NCBI RefSeq assembly: GCF_007570825.1 | Contig: NZ_SUNB01000004.1 | Location: 186,001-250,000 of the forward strand | Length of the DNA: 64,000 nt | From: Pleionea sediminis | GTDB lineage: Bacteria > Pseudomonadota > Gammaproteobacteria > Enterobacterales > Kangiellaceae | Reading direction: 5' to 3' | Shown: in pieces, positions 16,511 through 25,952 of the stretch | Layout: each line of letters opens with the position of its first letter | Numbering within the stretch: the stretch's first letter is position 1 | The notes under the pieces: model-generated | The model's input: the letters and a program-made list of their open reading frames with translations, nothing else | Database searches by the model: none | Told to the model about the DNA's origin: nothing | Program-made: the position numbers and the translations under genes

Positions 16511-18316
16511 ATGGCGTCAGATACGCAGATTCGGTTAAAACGTTTTTATCTCAGTGCACTGTTAATTTTAGCTGCTGCTTCAACAGCTTCATTGCTGGTT
16601 ACGTTATACATCTTGTCACTGAGCGATAGTGATGCTTACCGAATTAATATTGCTGGTAAACAAAGAATGTTATCTCAAAAGATAGCTTTGCACAGCTCGA
16701 CATCGAACACTGATAAAGGCCTCGGCATATTAACATCAGCTATCAATACCTTTGAAAAAAACCACTCTGAACTTACTGGGACAAATTCACAGTTTGGAGC
16801 ATTGTCGGATAAGTTATCAAACCAGTATTTTTCTGGAACACCCTCTCTGGATCAAAGAGTAAAGTCGTACGTAAAAGACGCTAGATTAATAAGCCAATCA
16901 AATTTTCAAGGAAATTCCAATGAGATTTTCACACCGACTCGAACCGAGAGCCTGCTCAAAGATCTCGATGCCATTGTTGCTCAAATGGAACTTGAAGCCT
17001 CGCAAAAACTTGAGACTTTATCGTTTGTCTTATGGTTGGTTTGGCTGGCAACATTATTGATCTTATCGGCACAAGGTCTATTGATCTTTCGTCCAATGGA
17101 AAAATCCATCAAAAAGTCCTACAAAAAAGTTAAAAAGCAAATCGAAATTGCTAAAGAAGAACGAAGAAAGGCCGAGAAAATATTACGCGAAAAACAAGTG
17201 CTCGTATCTAACTTAAGCCATGAATTACGTACTCCCGTTAATATCATCAGCGCATGTTTTAAACAATTAAAAGACCAATTCAATGGCGAATCCAAAATAA
17301 TGATCGACTATGCGTTTAGTGCGACAGAACGAATGAACGTTTTGTTGTCTCAGTTTTTTGATATTCAGGAAATTGATAATGATAACTTGAAGCTGAATAT
17401 CGAGCCTCAATCATTAAAGAAAGTGTTGTTGCCTGTTATCAACTATTTTATACAAGTCTCTAACAGTAAATCCATTGGATACGAAGTTGAGGGATTTTCT
17501 GACATTTCTCACTATCAAGTTGAACTGGATTATTATCGAGTTCAGGAAATTCTATTTAGCATTTTAGACAATGCTTTTAAATTTACTCAGCAAGGTAAAG
17601 TGCGATTGTCATTTGAAGCAGAGGTAACCGAAGAATGTTTAGAATTGAGCTGCGTAGTAAAGGATACCGGTGTGGGGATTGAATCAGATGAGCAACCAAG
17701 AGTTTTTGAGCGTTTTTATCGCTCCGATAAACATTTGGTTCATAATGAAGATGGCTTGGGCATTGGTTTGTATCTGACTCAACAGTTAGTCGATAAAATG
17801 GAAGGTACAATCAATGTAAGCTCAGTTCCCAATAGTGGAACAGAAGTTGTTGTTCAAATTTCATTTTCCAGAGTCTGTTCAAATGAAACAGCCGAAGGGG
17901 AAAACTCTGAGGAAAGATTAGATAATGCGATCGATCAATCAGCCCATCCTCTAAAAGCCTTAGTCGTTGATGATAATGCCGTTAACACCATGATATTAAA
18001 AACTATGTTAGAGGATCTTGATTTTCATGTTGCCACCGCTGCTGATGGCCAACTTGCGATTGAAGCTTGCAGGAGCATAAACTTTGACATTGTATTCATG
18101 GATCTCAAAATGCCAAAAGTTGACGGTTATTCAGCCACCAAAGCTTTGCGTAATGAACTGAAAATAACCAATCCAATTATTGCGGTTAGTGCTAATTCTA
18201 CACAACCGGATAAAGACGATGCTTTTAGAGCAGGTGTTGATTATTTTATTAGTAAGCCAATCGATAAAGATATCGTACAAAGCGTGGTGCATACCTATCT
18301 CAAGGTTGCCGTTTGA
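16511..18316 (+). CDS. Hybrid sensor histidine kinase with receiver domain
   Basis: A 601-residue membrane kinase. TM1 is about 10-33. The periplasmic segment begins YRINIAGKQRMLSQKIAL, the signature of the type IV pili methyl-accepting N-terminal (PilJ-type) sensor fold, and TM2 is about 172-192. A coiled linker leads to HisKA (SNLSHELRTP, His about 236), then the ATPase domain (ILDNAFKFTQQG as N box, DTGVGI, FERFYRSD, GLGIGLYLTQQLV), and a C-terminal receiver (VVDDNAV, phospho-Asp in FMDLKMP about 530, Lys in SKPID). With no output domain, it probably passes phosphate to an Hpt protein encoded elsewhere. ATG 16511 follows AGGGA; the upstream starts at 16472 and 16493 are less likely. Context suggests it may read the binding protein or receptor upstream (inference). 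Confidence 0.92.
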   Translation: MASDTQIRLKRFYLSALLILAAASTASLLVTLYILSLSDSDAYRINIAGKQRMLSQKIALHSSTSNTDKGLGILTSAINTFEKNHSELTGTNSQFGALSDKLSNQYFSGTPSLDQRVKSYVKDARLISQSNFQGNSNEIFTPTRTESLLKDLDAIVAQMELEASQKLETLSFVLWLVWLATLLILSAQGLLIFRPMEKSIKKSYKKVKKQIEIAKEERRKAEKILREKQVLVSNLSHELRTPVNIISACFKQLKDQFNGESKIMIDYAFSATERMNVLLSQFFDIQEIDNDNLKLNIEPQSLKKVLLPVINYFIQVSNSKSIGYEVEGFSDISHYQVELDYYRVQEILFSILDNAFKFTQQGKVRLSFEAEVTEECLELSCVVKDTGVGIESDEQPRVFERFYRSDKHLVHNEDGLGIGLYLTQQLVDKMEGTINVSSVPNSGTEVVVQISFSRVCSNETAEGENSEERLDNAIDQSAHPLKALVVDDNAVNTMILKTMLEDLDFHVATAADGQLAIEACRSINFDIVFMDLKMPKVDGYSATKALRNELKITNPIIAVSANSTQPDKDDAFRAGVDYFISKPIDKDIVQSVVHTYLKVAV

Positions 18317-18626
18317 GGCATCAAGCTTCCGATAAATCAATGAATCGAGTTAATTAACTCAGTCCTAATCTAATGTGTAATAAAATAGTTATCCGTTGCT
18401 GAAGAGCAACCTAAACGTCCTTATTTTTTTCCTTAAGTCGTCGTGTAAATTAAATATAGCTCTTCAGAGATTTTCTCGATACCTAATTAAGTTAATCGGC
18501 ATCGTGAATCGATTCACAAATCAAAACGAATCTCAACGACCATGTCTCAATTTTAATCAGAGTTTATGTGAATACGATTAGGCTCTGAATACTATCAATT
18601 AAAATAAAAAACAATAGAGAAATATA
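18317..18626. promoter_or_regulatory. Control region of the laminarinase gene, with palindromes
   Basis: A gene-free 310 bp. It holds two perfect 14-bp palindromes: GAGTTAATTAACTC at 18347-18360 and GTGAATCGATTCAC at 18504-18517. The second, 110 bp before the laminarinase start, has the size and symmetry of a dimeric repressor site, for example of the LacI family. The first may be part of the kinase gene's 3' end. Regulator unknown. Confidence 0.45.
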
Positions 18627-21600
18627 ATGTATCGACGAGCAATCACCAAAAGCGTTGCTAATTGGAAACGTTATTCAAATAATATTTACGGTTTCATTTT
18701 TCAAAATAACGCAAATTCATTTAAGAACTCATTACGTCATAAGATCGCTGTTAACAGAGTTGTGACTGACAAGGCTGGTTGGCGCAATACACCACGCTAC
18801 TTAATTTATATCGTGATTGCTTCCGGTGCCATCTCTCTAAATAGTGTTGCTGAAACAATTTCAGTCGGTGCTGGTAGCATTTCTGATCAAGCGAATCCCG
18901 AAGGCTTTCGCTGTGTTAATGATTACGGATCTTGGATCAGTAACGCAGGAATTGTCGATCCAGCCATCGATGGATGTGATCCACAGCAGGGTCCTATCGG
19001 CAGTCCTAAAGCACTTTATCCAAATTTAACAGGCCCTGCAGCGAATAAGCCGACAGGAACCCATCGTTGGTGGGGATCCGTCTCCTTTTATGGTGAGATG
19101 CCTATCGGTGATAATTCGCGTTCAGGTTACATTACCCCAGATCCAATTGCTGCAAGAATCACAAACCGTGGTTTTCGAATGGCCAGTATTCCTGCTGGAA
19201 TGGCATTTAAGAATGGCATTGCCGATACTTATGATGTTCCGGCGCCGTTTGATGAAGTATTCGATGGTCTTGCTATTGCTAACTCTCAGTATTCAAGTCT
19301 TGAGGCAAAACTTTTCGATTATTCTGACGGCAGTATGACCGTAGAGTGGCAACATTCTGAACAACCTGTAATGCGAGCAACGTTTGTGCATGGTTCGCCT
19401 TACGTTTTTATTGATACGCTACAAGGCGAATTAATAATTCGCAGTCGTTCAGCCGATGGTCCAGAAAAAGGAATCTATCATCAATCGAGTAATCAAATTG
19501 GATTGTGGACCGACGTCGCTGGCAATCGAAATCACTTTCTTGTCGTCGGTCACGGCGCAACACAATTTAAAAATGTCAGTAGTAACAATATTTCCATTGT
19601 GAACAACAGCGGCCGAGTTACTATCGCATTAATACCCATGGACAGCGACAATGGCGAAATAACGCCTTCAAGTGAAAAAATTAATCGTTTTGCAGAGCAT
19701 GCGACAAATACGATTGATCAAGTTAACGTTAATTATGATCTCAATTCAACGACGCAACAAGTTTCTGTTCGCCATGAGTACTTAATGAACGGTCAAGCGG
19801 TTGAAACCTTTATCGGCTTGATGCCATTACACTGGAAAAATAGTGTAGTCTCAATCAATAGTCAGGATAGGGTTCGCAGTGCCCGCGGTTACATTAAGTT
19901 TTCATCGTTGAATGCATTTGAATATCAACTTTCTTTCGTTGGTGTTTTACCAACAATGCCAATGCTTAATCAAAGTTACGACCGAACAAAGCTCGTTCAA
20001 CTTATTGGAGATTTTGTTGCGAGAGGTCCAGGATACTGGAATACAAAAAGCGACACTTATTGGGCTGGAAAAAATTACGGAAAAGTCGCCGAAGTTGCGG
20101 CTTTGGCAGACCAACTCGGATTAGATCAAGAACGTGTGGCATTGATTGAATGGCTAAAATCGGAATTGGAAGATTGGTTTACTGCAACAACAAATGGTCA
20201 ACCTAATTCCAGTAAATATTTTTCCTACAACGAAGATTGGAATACGTTATTAGGCTACGATGAAAGTTTTGGTGCTCAGCAACAGCTAAACGATCATCAC
20301 TTTCATTACGGTTACTTTGTCCGTGCTGCAGCAGAAATATGTCGTACCGACAAAAGTTGGTGTGCTCCCAGTGCCTGGGGTGGAATGGTTGAACTATTAA
20401 TTAGAGACTATGCGGCGTTACGCGACGATCCCATGTTTCCTTACGTAAGAAACTTCGATCCTGCCAATGGATTTAGTTGGGCGTCGGGACATGCAAACTT
20501 TGTGTTGGGAAACAACAACGAGTCAACTTCAGAAGCTGCGAATGCATACGGCGCGATTATTCTTTACGGGATGATCACGAATAATAATGAATTAACCGAA
20601 CACGGTATTTATTTGCATACCTTATCTGCAGCAACTTATTGGGAATATTGGAATAATATCGATCGATTTCACGGTAAGGACATTCCGTTTGATAACTTCT
20701 CTCCAGAATATAACAAAATGACGACCTCAATTATTTGGGGAAGTGGTCATGTATTTTCAACCTGGTTTAGTGGCAAGTATGCCCACATACTCGGAATACA
20801 GGGCTTACCCTTAAATCCATTAGTAATGCATATTGGATTACACGCCGACTATCTCTCAGATTATGTCGCGTTGGGCTTAAGTGAATCGTTTAACGGTAAA
20901 CCTTCTGGTTTGGGTAATGATCAATGGCGTGATGTCTGGTGGAATATTTTGGCAATGACCAATCCAGAGGCCGCTATTGCTGACTTTAATACAATGAACT
21001 TTCAGTACGACGTCGAAGCAGGCGAAACCATTGCTCATACCTACCATTGGCTTCACACACTCAACGTATTAGGACATATTAAAACAGGTAAAGGCAACAT
21101 CACTGCAAGCTCACCAATAGCGCAAGTTTACGAAAAAAATGGCGCGCGTACCTACGTCGCTTACAATTTTAAAGAAACACCAGAAGTGGTTTCATTTTCT
21201 GACGGTACTCAATTGACGATTGCAGCAAACAGTTTTGGTATTCGTGGTCACGGCGCACCAGGTGATAGTGGCGATGATGACGATAACTCGGATAATGACG
21301 ATTCCAATGACAATGGTTCTGACGATGATAGTTCAGATGATAATAATGACGATCCAGCGAGCTGTAATGAGTTTTGTTTTATCGAACAAGGCAGCTCGCT
21401 ATTAGTCAAAGCCTCCGTTGGCCAACAAGTTGATATTCACTACATTGTGAACAATGGAGTTCAACAAAACATTAGAATGGAACGTACTAATGAAACCTCT
21501 TTAAAGCTCATCGAAAATTTAACAGAAGGGGACGTTATTGATTATTTTTTTACGGTTATTGATGCAACGGGCGCTCGGGACACCCAATGGCAACGTTATA

Positions 21601-22385
21601 TCTTTAATGCCGATTCCAACAACGACGGAGGACAAGATTCCGACAACGATTCTGACAATGGAAACAATAATGATGATTCCGATGACAATCAAGATAATGA
21701 CCAAGGAGGTGACAATGATGATACCAGTGATAACGGTGAATGTGAGACTTACTGCATTAGTGAATCGGGTAATACTATGATCATTACAGCAAATACTGGA
21801 GAACGTGTTGATTTACATTATCGTGTAAATAACGGCACACAAATGAATGTTCGGATGACGACGACCAACGGGCAGCATCAATATCGTATTCCCAATTTGA
21901 ATTCGGGTGATTCGGTGAGTTATTTTTTCACCGTAATTAATGCATCAGGCGCTTACGATACCGAAAACTTTCAACACACATTTGGAGAATCTCAAGCGGC
22001 AAGATTACCGATTGTTGATGCAACCGCCAGTAGCCAACGACAACCGGCTAGAGATGCAATCGATGGTAATCGCTCAACCCGATGGGAAAGTAATCATGTT
22101 AATCGTGGCCAATGGATTACCCTTGATCTGGGACAGCAGCAACAATTGAATAACATTATGATTCATTGGGAAGCCGCTAACGCCAGACAATATGAAATCT
22201 GGGTGTCGCAAAATGGGGTAGACTGGTGGTTGGCAACACAACGATCACAAGGTGATTTTGGCGACCGAACGGATACGCTTTCGATTGAGCAACGTGTGCG
22301 TTATTTTTCCATTGTGATGAAAGAACGCAGTCACGGAAATTATTGGGGCTACTCCATTTACCAGGTAGAAGCATTCGGCCAATAA
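18627..22385 (+). CDS. GH81 endo-beta-1,3-glucanase (laminarinase) with two CBM56 and a discoidin domain
   Basis: A 1252-residue secreted enzyme cutting beta-1,3-glucans such as laminarin or curdlan. The GH81 catalytic region spans about 85-885: GSVSFYGEMPIGDNS, YAGK-type motif KNYGKVAEVAALADQLG, LNDHHFHYGYFVRAAAEI, the acidic cluster FVLGNNNESTSEAANAY (catalytic Glu near 631-635) and SPEYNKMTTSIIWG. Asp/Asn/Ser-only linkers (about 885-910 and 1007-1036) separate two copies of a CBM56-like beta-1,3-glucan-binding domain (912-1000 and 1037-1125: C-x3-C, DIHYIVNNGVQQNIRM / DLHYRVNNGTQMNVRM, YFFTVI). A C-terminal F5/8 type C domain (1127-1252, ASSQ, DGNRSTRWES, ITLDLG) closes the protein. The signal-peptide-like stretch starts only at about residue 58, an unusually long leader; no better start is visible. 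Confidence 0.93.
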   Translation: MYRRAITKSVANWKRYSNNIYGFIFQNNANSFKNSLRHKIAVNRVVTDKAGWRNTPRYLIYIVIASGAISLNSVAETISVGAGSISDQANPEGFRCVNDYGSWISNAGIVDPAIDGCDPQQGPIGSPKALYPNLTGPAANKPTGTHRWWGSVSFYGEMPIGDNSRSGYITPDPIAARITNRGFRMASIPAGMAFKNGIADTYDVPAPFDEVFDGLAIANSQYSSLEAKLFDYSDGSMTVEWQHSEQPVMRATFVHGSPYVFIDTLQGELIIRSRSADGPEKGIYHQSSNQIGLWTDVAGNRNHFLVVGHGATQFKNVSSNNISIVNNSGRVTIALIPMDSDNGEITPSSEKINRFAEHATNTIDQVNVNYDLNSTTQQVSVRHEYLMNGQAVETFIGLMPLHWKNSVVSINSQDRVRSARGYIKFSSLNAFEYQLSFVGVLPTMPMLNQSYDRTKLVQLIGDFVARGPGYWNTKSDTYWAGKNYGKVAEVAALADQLGLDQERVALIEWLKSELEDWFTATTNGQPNSSKYFSYNEDWNTLLGYDESFGAQQQLNDHHFHYGYFVRAAAEICRTDKSWCAPSAWGGMVELLIRDYAALRDDPMFPYVRNFDPANGFSWASGHANFVLGNNNESTSEAANAYGAIILYGMITNNNELTEHGIYLHTLSAATYWEYWNNIDRFHGKDIPFDNFSPEYNKMTTSIIWGSGHVFSTWFSGKYAHILGIQGLPLNPLVMHIGLHADYLSDYVALGLSESFNGKPSGLGNDQWRDVWWNILAMTNPEAAIADFNTMNFQYDVEAGETIAHTYHWLHTLNVLGHIKTGKGNITASSPIAQVYEKNGARTYVAYNFKETPEVVSFSDGTQLTIAANSFGIRGHGAPGDSGDDDDNSDNDDSNDNGSDDDSSDDNNDDPASCNEFCFIEQGSSLLVKASVGQQVDIHYIVNNGVQQNIRMERTNETSLKLIENLTEGDVIDYFFTVIDATGARDTQWQRYIFNADSNNDGGQDSDNDSDNGNNNDDSDDNQDNDQGGDNDDTSDNGECETYCISESGNTMIITANTGERVDLHYRVNNGTQMNVRMTTTNGQHQYRIPNLNSGDSVSYFFTVINASGAYDTENFQHTFGESQAARLPIVDATASSQRQPARDAIDGNRSTRWESNHVNRGQWITLDLGQQQQLNNIMIHWEAANARQYEIWVSQNGVDWWLATQRSQGDFGDRTDTLSIEQRVRYFSIVMKERSHGNYWGYSIYQVEAFGQ

Positions 22386-22404
22386 TAAGTAATTAGGTTA
22401 AATA

Positions 22405-22432
22405 AAAAAGAGCGCAATTATGCGCTCTTTTT
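22405..22432. terminator. Bidirectional terminator between laminarinase and DUF1996 gene
   Basis: A perfect stem AAAAAGAGCGCA (22405-22416) and TGCGCTCTTTTT (22421-22432) with loop ATTA. A and T runs flank both sides, so it can stop transcripts from both convergent genes. Confidence 0.9.
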
Positions 22433-22442
22433 CTTAGTAAAA

Positions 22443-24068
22443 TTAGTGTAAATGGTGATTCATATTTAATGAGGGCATAATCACATCAGGCACCACCGGA
22501 TCGTGCGCTTCGCGCGGCGCTAATTGCCAACCGTTACCTAATTGTCCGGCTGAACAGTGACGACCTTGACGGACACAATGTTCGGTCCAGGCTTCAATAA
22601 TTTCTGGATGCCAAGACAACATCCAGTCGGCATGAAAAGAATAGCCGCCCGGAGTGTTTTCATCGACGTCATAACTGTCCGACGCTAACCGCCAGAATCG
22701 ACTGTCTCCCACTGGATAAGCGTTGTCTGCAGTGACCTCATAGACCACTTCAAATTGTACTTGCGGTAAAGCGACAGGATGTGAAGCAGGGCAATGCAGT
22801 CCGTGCTCTTCGGACCAAGTAGGATAGGCCATATGATCTTTATGATTTGTGGAGACTAGATTTTCTCCATCCCAACAAGGCGGAAAGAAAACCATTCCAC
22901 GTACCCAGTCGCCCACTTCACATCGTGGAATGTGCGGGACAAAATCATCAACACTGGTAATCGTCCAAGATTCACAGCGCCAACGGATCGTATTTAAGTC
23001 TTGAATATTATCGGGTGATGATTGAGCATTGCCTGAAATCATTCTTAAACCACTGGGCATAGTTGCAATAGATGAACTGTCATCGACAGCACTTTTGTAA
23101 TAGACATTCGGTGCTTCATCGCCTTGGAAAGGCAACACCAACTCATAGGGACGCTCTTCATTATCGGTAGGATATAACATGGCAGGCATCCAATATCCTG
23201 AACGGTTTAAAAAACTACCTTCGCAAGTGCCTTCGCCCGTGCTCGCTAAACTATCTATAGTTGTTAAATAATTGGTGCTGTTGTTTCCAAGATACATATG
23301 AAGATGAGCTGCATCTTGTTCACCCGGATGTACTAACGCGTCATCGTAATTTAAATGCGATACTTCACATTTAACTCGAAAACTTCCACCATCCGGATCA
23401 TCGCCGGGAATTACATTCGTAAATGAAACAAAGTCTTCTGCTAACGCACTATCGAATACGCTCTCTATTTGCCAGCTAAATGTTGACTCGGTTGCCGGTT
23501 GTTCTTCAAGTCGAACTGAAAACTGGTGAACACCTGACGAAAGGTCACGAATATAAAAAGGTGATTCACATACCAGGTAAGGTTGCTGATCGAGTGAACA
23601 TTCGTAAATTAATGATTCTGGATTGGCGTGAGTAAACTCGAATCTTGCTCCGGACTCAATGGTAACTGAACTTGGCGTAGAAACTAGGTTGACTTCTTCA
23701 GCATTGTTATCGGAAACTTCGACAGTAACTGTCACACTCATTGCGTTAGTACCGGCACCGTTTGAAACTATCAGTTCGTATGACGTCGTTTCGGTCGGTG
23801 TTAACTGTAAACGACTTTCTCCGAGAACATCGATGTCGCCAGGATTAACTCTGGCCGACGTGGCTTCTCCGCCCGATAATTGCCAAGATAACAAAATCGA
23901 TTCGCCTGAGCTAATCGTTGTTGCAGATGATGAAAAGTCTGAAATAACCGGAGCGACTTCAGTATCATTGTTATTCGAATCATTATCAGAGTCATCTGAA
24001 TTACCTGAGCATGCGCAAAGGAGTAACACAATAGTCGTAATAAAAAAGCGATGAAATATAGTTAACAT
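22443..24068 (-). CDS. DUF1996 domain lipoprotein
   Basis: A 541-residue predicted lipoprotein (leader ends LLCACSG, Cys 20, followed by an Asp/Asn/Ser linker). Residues 40-120 form an Ig-like domain (LSWQLSGGEATSA, TSYELIVSNGAGTNAMSVTV). Residues 130-200 are a second beta domain. From about 215 to the end is DUF1996: FRVKCEVSHLNYDDALVHPGEQDAAHLHMYLGN, GTCEGSFLNRSGYWMPAM, VYYKSAV, LRMISG, FPPCWDG, HMAYP and CPASHPVALPQVQFEV. DUF1996 proteins occur in fungi and bacteria, often secreted; a carbohydrate-related role is suspected but not proven. Its place tail-to-tail with the laminarinase supports that (inference). Conserved His/Cys/Trp residues hint at metal binding or disulfides. Confidence 0.88.
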   Translation of the reverse strand: MLTIFHRFFITTIVLLLCACSGNSDDSDNDSNNNDTEVAPVISDFSSSATTISSGESILLSWQLSGGEATSARVNPGDIDVLGESRLQLTPTETTSYELIVSNGAGTNAMSVTVTVEVSDNNAEEVNLVSTPSSVTIESGARFEFTHANPESLIYECSLDQQPYLVCESPFYIRDLSSGVHQFSVRLEEQPATESTFSWQIESVFDSALAEDFVSFTNVIPGDDPDGGSFRVKCEVSHLNYDDALVHPGEQDAAHLHMYLGNNSTNYLTTIDSLASTGEGTCEGSFLNRSGYWMPAMLYPTDNEERPYELVLPFQGDEAPNVYYKSAVDDSSSIATMPSGLRMISGNAQSSPDNIQDLNTIRWRCESWTITSVDDFVPHIPRCEVGDWVRGMVFFPPCWDGENLVSTNHKDHMAYPTWSEEHGLHCPASHPVALPQVQFEVVYEVTADNAYPVGDSRFWRLASDSYDVDENTPGGYSFHADWMLSWHPEIIEAWTEHCVRQGRHCSAGQLGNGWQLAPREAHDPVVPDVIMPSLNMNHHLH

Positions 24069-24417
24069 GGGTCAGTCCTGATTGATGTATCTACTTCACT
24101 ATATACAAAGTGCGCGCCAATAAATTAGCTGAAACGGTCATCTTTAAATTTGGAAGGCTCTTTGTATTTTTATTGCCAAGTAGTGTAATTGGAGCGTTTT
24201 TGTATCTCTACAAAATGCAGACAAGCGTTATTTTTTTGGGGATAGAATAAAGGCTGACATTTAAAGTGTGACGACTGCACGCTTTTAAAGCAGGCTTTAA
24301 TAACGAGATGCACCTAAGCGATGCGATATACCTTTTGAATGTTACAGCATTCCAATAAAATTAAACCTAATATCTATTCAACTTTATTAGAACGCCACTC
24401 ATAGATTTTTTACTCAA
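24069..24417. other. Gene-free stretch
   Basis: 349 bp upstream of the DUF1996 gene and downstream of the DUF805-pilin gene. It must contain the DUF1996 promoter. I see no conserved ORF, repeat or clear terminator. Confidence 0.5.
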
Positions 24418-25272
24418 TTACTCAACACAAGAGACGGGCTTTAACTTTTCAGGCCCACTGAAAAAGCAGCTCCAAATAACTTTATCGTCATAAACTGTTG
24501 GATGAATTATGAATTGTTTACCAGCGACGTCGCTTCCGGCTCGTTCATTTATTTCAGCAATGATAACCCCATCACTAACATTAACGTACCTCGTATAATC
24601 GCCGTTTAAGTTATCCGGCAATCCCAACTTTCCAGTATCCGCATTGTCAAAAGTACCTTCACTATGATAGATGGATTCAATAACCGGTTTTAATTGACTT
24701 GCCTTGTTATAAGCCTCATGAGTTTTTGACCGATAAACATAATCTTGGTAAGCAGGAATAGCCACTGCAGCAAGAATACCAATAAAAATAATAGCGGGAA
24801 TCAAAGCACAGATCCAAGTTTTCACAGTGTTTGGTTTCGGCTTTTTACCAAATCGGTTTTCAAATTCTGAACCAGGAAAAAATAATAAATAAATAGCCAG
24901 TCCAAAGTTTATTAAGGGAACAAAATACAAAAGTATCCACCAGCCTGACTTATCCAAATCATGCAGTCGCCGTATTGCATAGATAACAGACGTCATGGTC
25001 CAAATAATTAAAAAAAAGAGTGTTAACAGTTGAAAAATCGTGAGGTAGTTTTCTTTTGACTGACCCATAGCTCTTAGAATTCCATTAGGCATCCCACCAA
25101 AAATAAAACTCAATAGCACTAGCATCAAAAAATTATACGCAAAATATCGCAAGCGTCCTATACGTTGCGACCAGGAGAAAAATTTAACCTCATCATAATC
25201 AGCAGACAATTCAATCACTTCCGATTCGCTGGCTCGATAGGGATTTGTATCAAAGGGATTTCCGTTACTCAT
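24418..25272 (-). CDS. DUF805 membrane domain fused to a type IV pilin-like domain
   Basis: A 284-residue protein joining two modules. Residues 30-140 are DUF805: SWSQRIGRLRYFAYNFL, VIYAIRRLHDLDKSGWW, YLLFFPGS, with three or four membrane helices. Residues 150-284 begin with a pilin-like helix (IFIGILAAVAIPAYQDYVYRSK) and continue into a small globular domain with two Cys, as in minor pilins, but without the N-terminal prepilin cleavage site since it is internal. Such fusions are known in gammaproteobacteria; function unknown, possibly a membrane-anchored pseudopilin-like protein. ATG 25272 follows AGGA at 8 nt; the TTG one codon before is not used. Monocistronic. Confidence 0.8.
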   Translation of the reverse strand: MSNGNPFDTNPYRASESEVIELSADYDEVKFFSWSQRIGRLRYFAYNFLMLVLLSFIFGGMPNGILRAMGQSKENYLTIFQLLTLFFLIIWTMTSVIYAIRRLHDLDKSGWWILLYFVPLINFGLAIYLLFFPGSEFENRFGKKPKPNTVKTWICALIPAIIFIGILAAVAIPAYQDYVYRSKTHEAYNKASQLKPVIESIYHSEGTFDNADTGKLGLPDNLNGDYTRYVNVSDGVIIAEINERAGSDVAGKQFIIHPTVYDDKVIWSCFFSGPEKLKPVSCVE

Positions 25273-25414
25273 CAAAGTAATCCTGCTAAATTGTTAAAAA
25301 CGGTTTGTATAAGCGGATGTTTACAATAAATAATAGGACGATCTAGTCGCGAGCTCAATTAATGTATGAGTCTTGAGTTCAATCCTTCTACAGCCATCTA
25401 TATCGCAAACTTAG

Positions 25415-25757
25415 TTGTGTTATGTTGATGACGAAATTATTATTAATAAAACGGCAAGTGGATTGTTCAGCTGTACCAATATTCATTGCTTATTAAATAA
25501 CTTAGCGATAACAGAGCTATACATCGTTGGTGTTTACACGAATGAGTGTGTCAGTAGTGCAGTACGTGCCGCATCTGATCTGGGTTATGAAGTACATTTG
25601 ATTTCTGACGCTACGGCAGCAATTACTCCAGAACTGCATCGAGCGACACGACTAACGACTAACGACTAAAGGTCGGTATGCATCGGTACAAACAACAACC
25701 AATGCAATAGGAGAAATAAAATCATACTGTTCTTCACATGCTGAAGATGAGCAATAA
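25415..25757 (+). pseudogene. Isochorismatase-family cysteine hydrolase, 5'-truncated and frameshifted
   Basis: Remnant of a cysteine hydrolase of the isochorismatase family. It keeps the core KTASGLFSCTNIHCLL and the nucleophile region VGVYTNECVSSAVRAASDLG, then VHLISDATAA. The N-terminal third with the catalytic Asp is missing and a TAG precedes the first codon. The frame stops at 25667-25669 inside three tandem copies of a 7-bp unit, GACTAAC GACTAAC GACTAAA. Removing one unit restores a sensible family C-terminus (TKGRYASVQTTTNAIGEI) up to a TAA at 25755. So one repeat unit was gained after or during decay. Confidence 0.75.
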
Positions 25758-25952
25758 TTTTCACGAGAACCTCCCTTTGCCGACAAATTTAAGAAGTTCT
25801 CTGTTTTGAACAAAACATAAACACTACCGATTCACGACTTAATACCCACCCATTAGAAACGACTACCACTTTTGTGCCCAGGCAAAAATTTCTATACACT
25901 GCCAGGTTGCTCAAAGTATTAGATAAGTTTTTAGAAGAATAGAGGTGGTTTT

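Noticed and set aside
21259-21345. GAT/AAC-rich stretch that looks like a DNA repeat
   Set aside because: It encodes the Asp/Asn/Ser linker of the laminarinase; not a separate repeat element or CRISPR.
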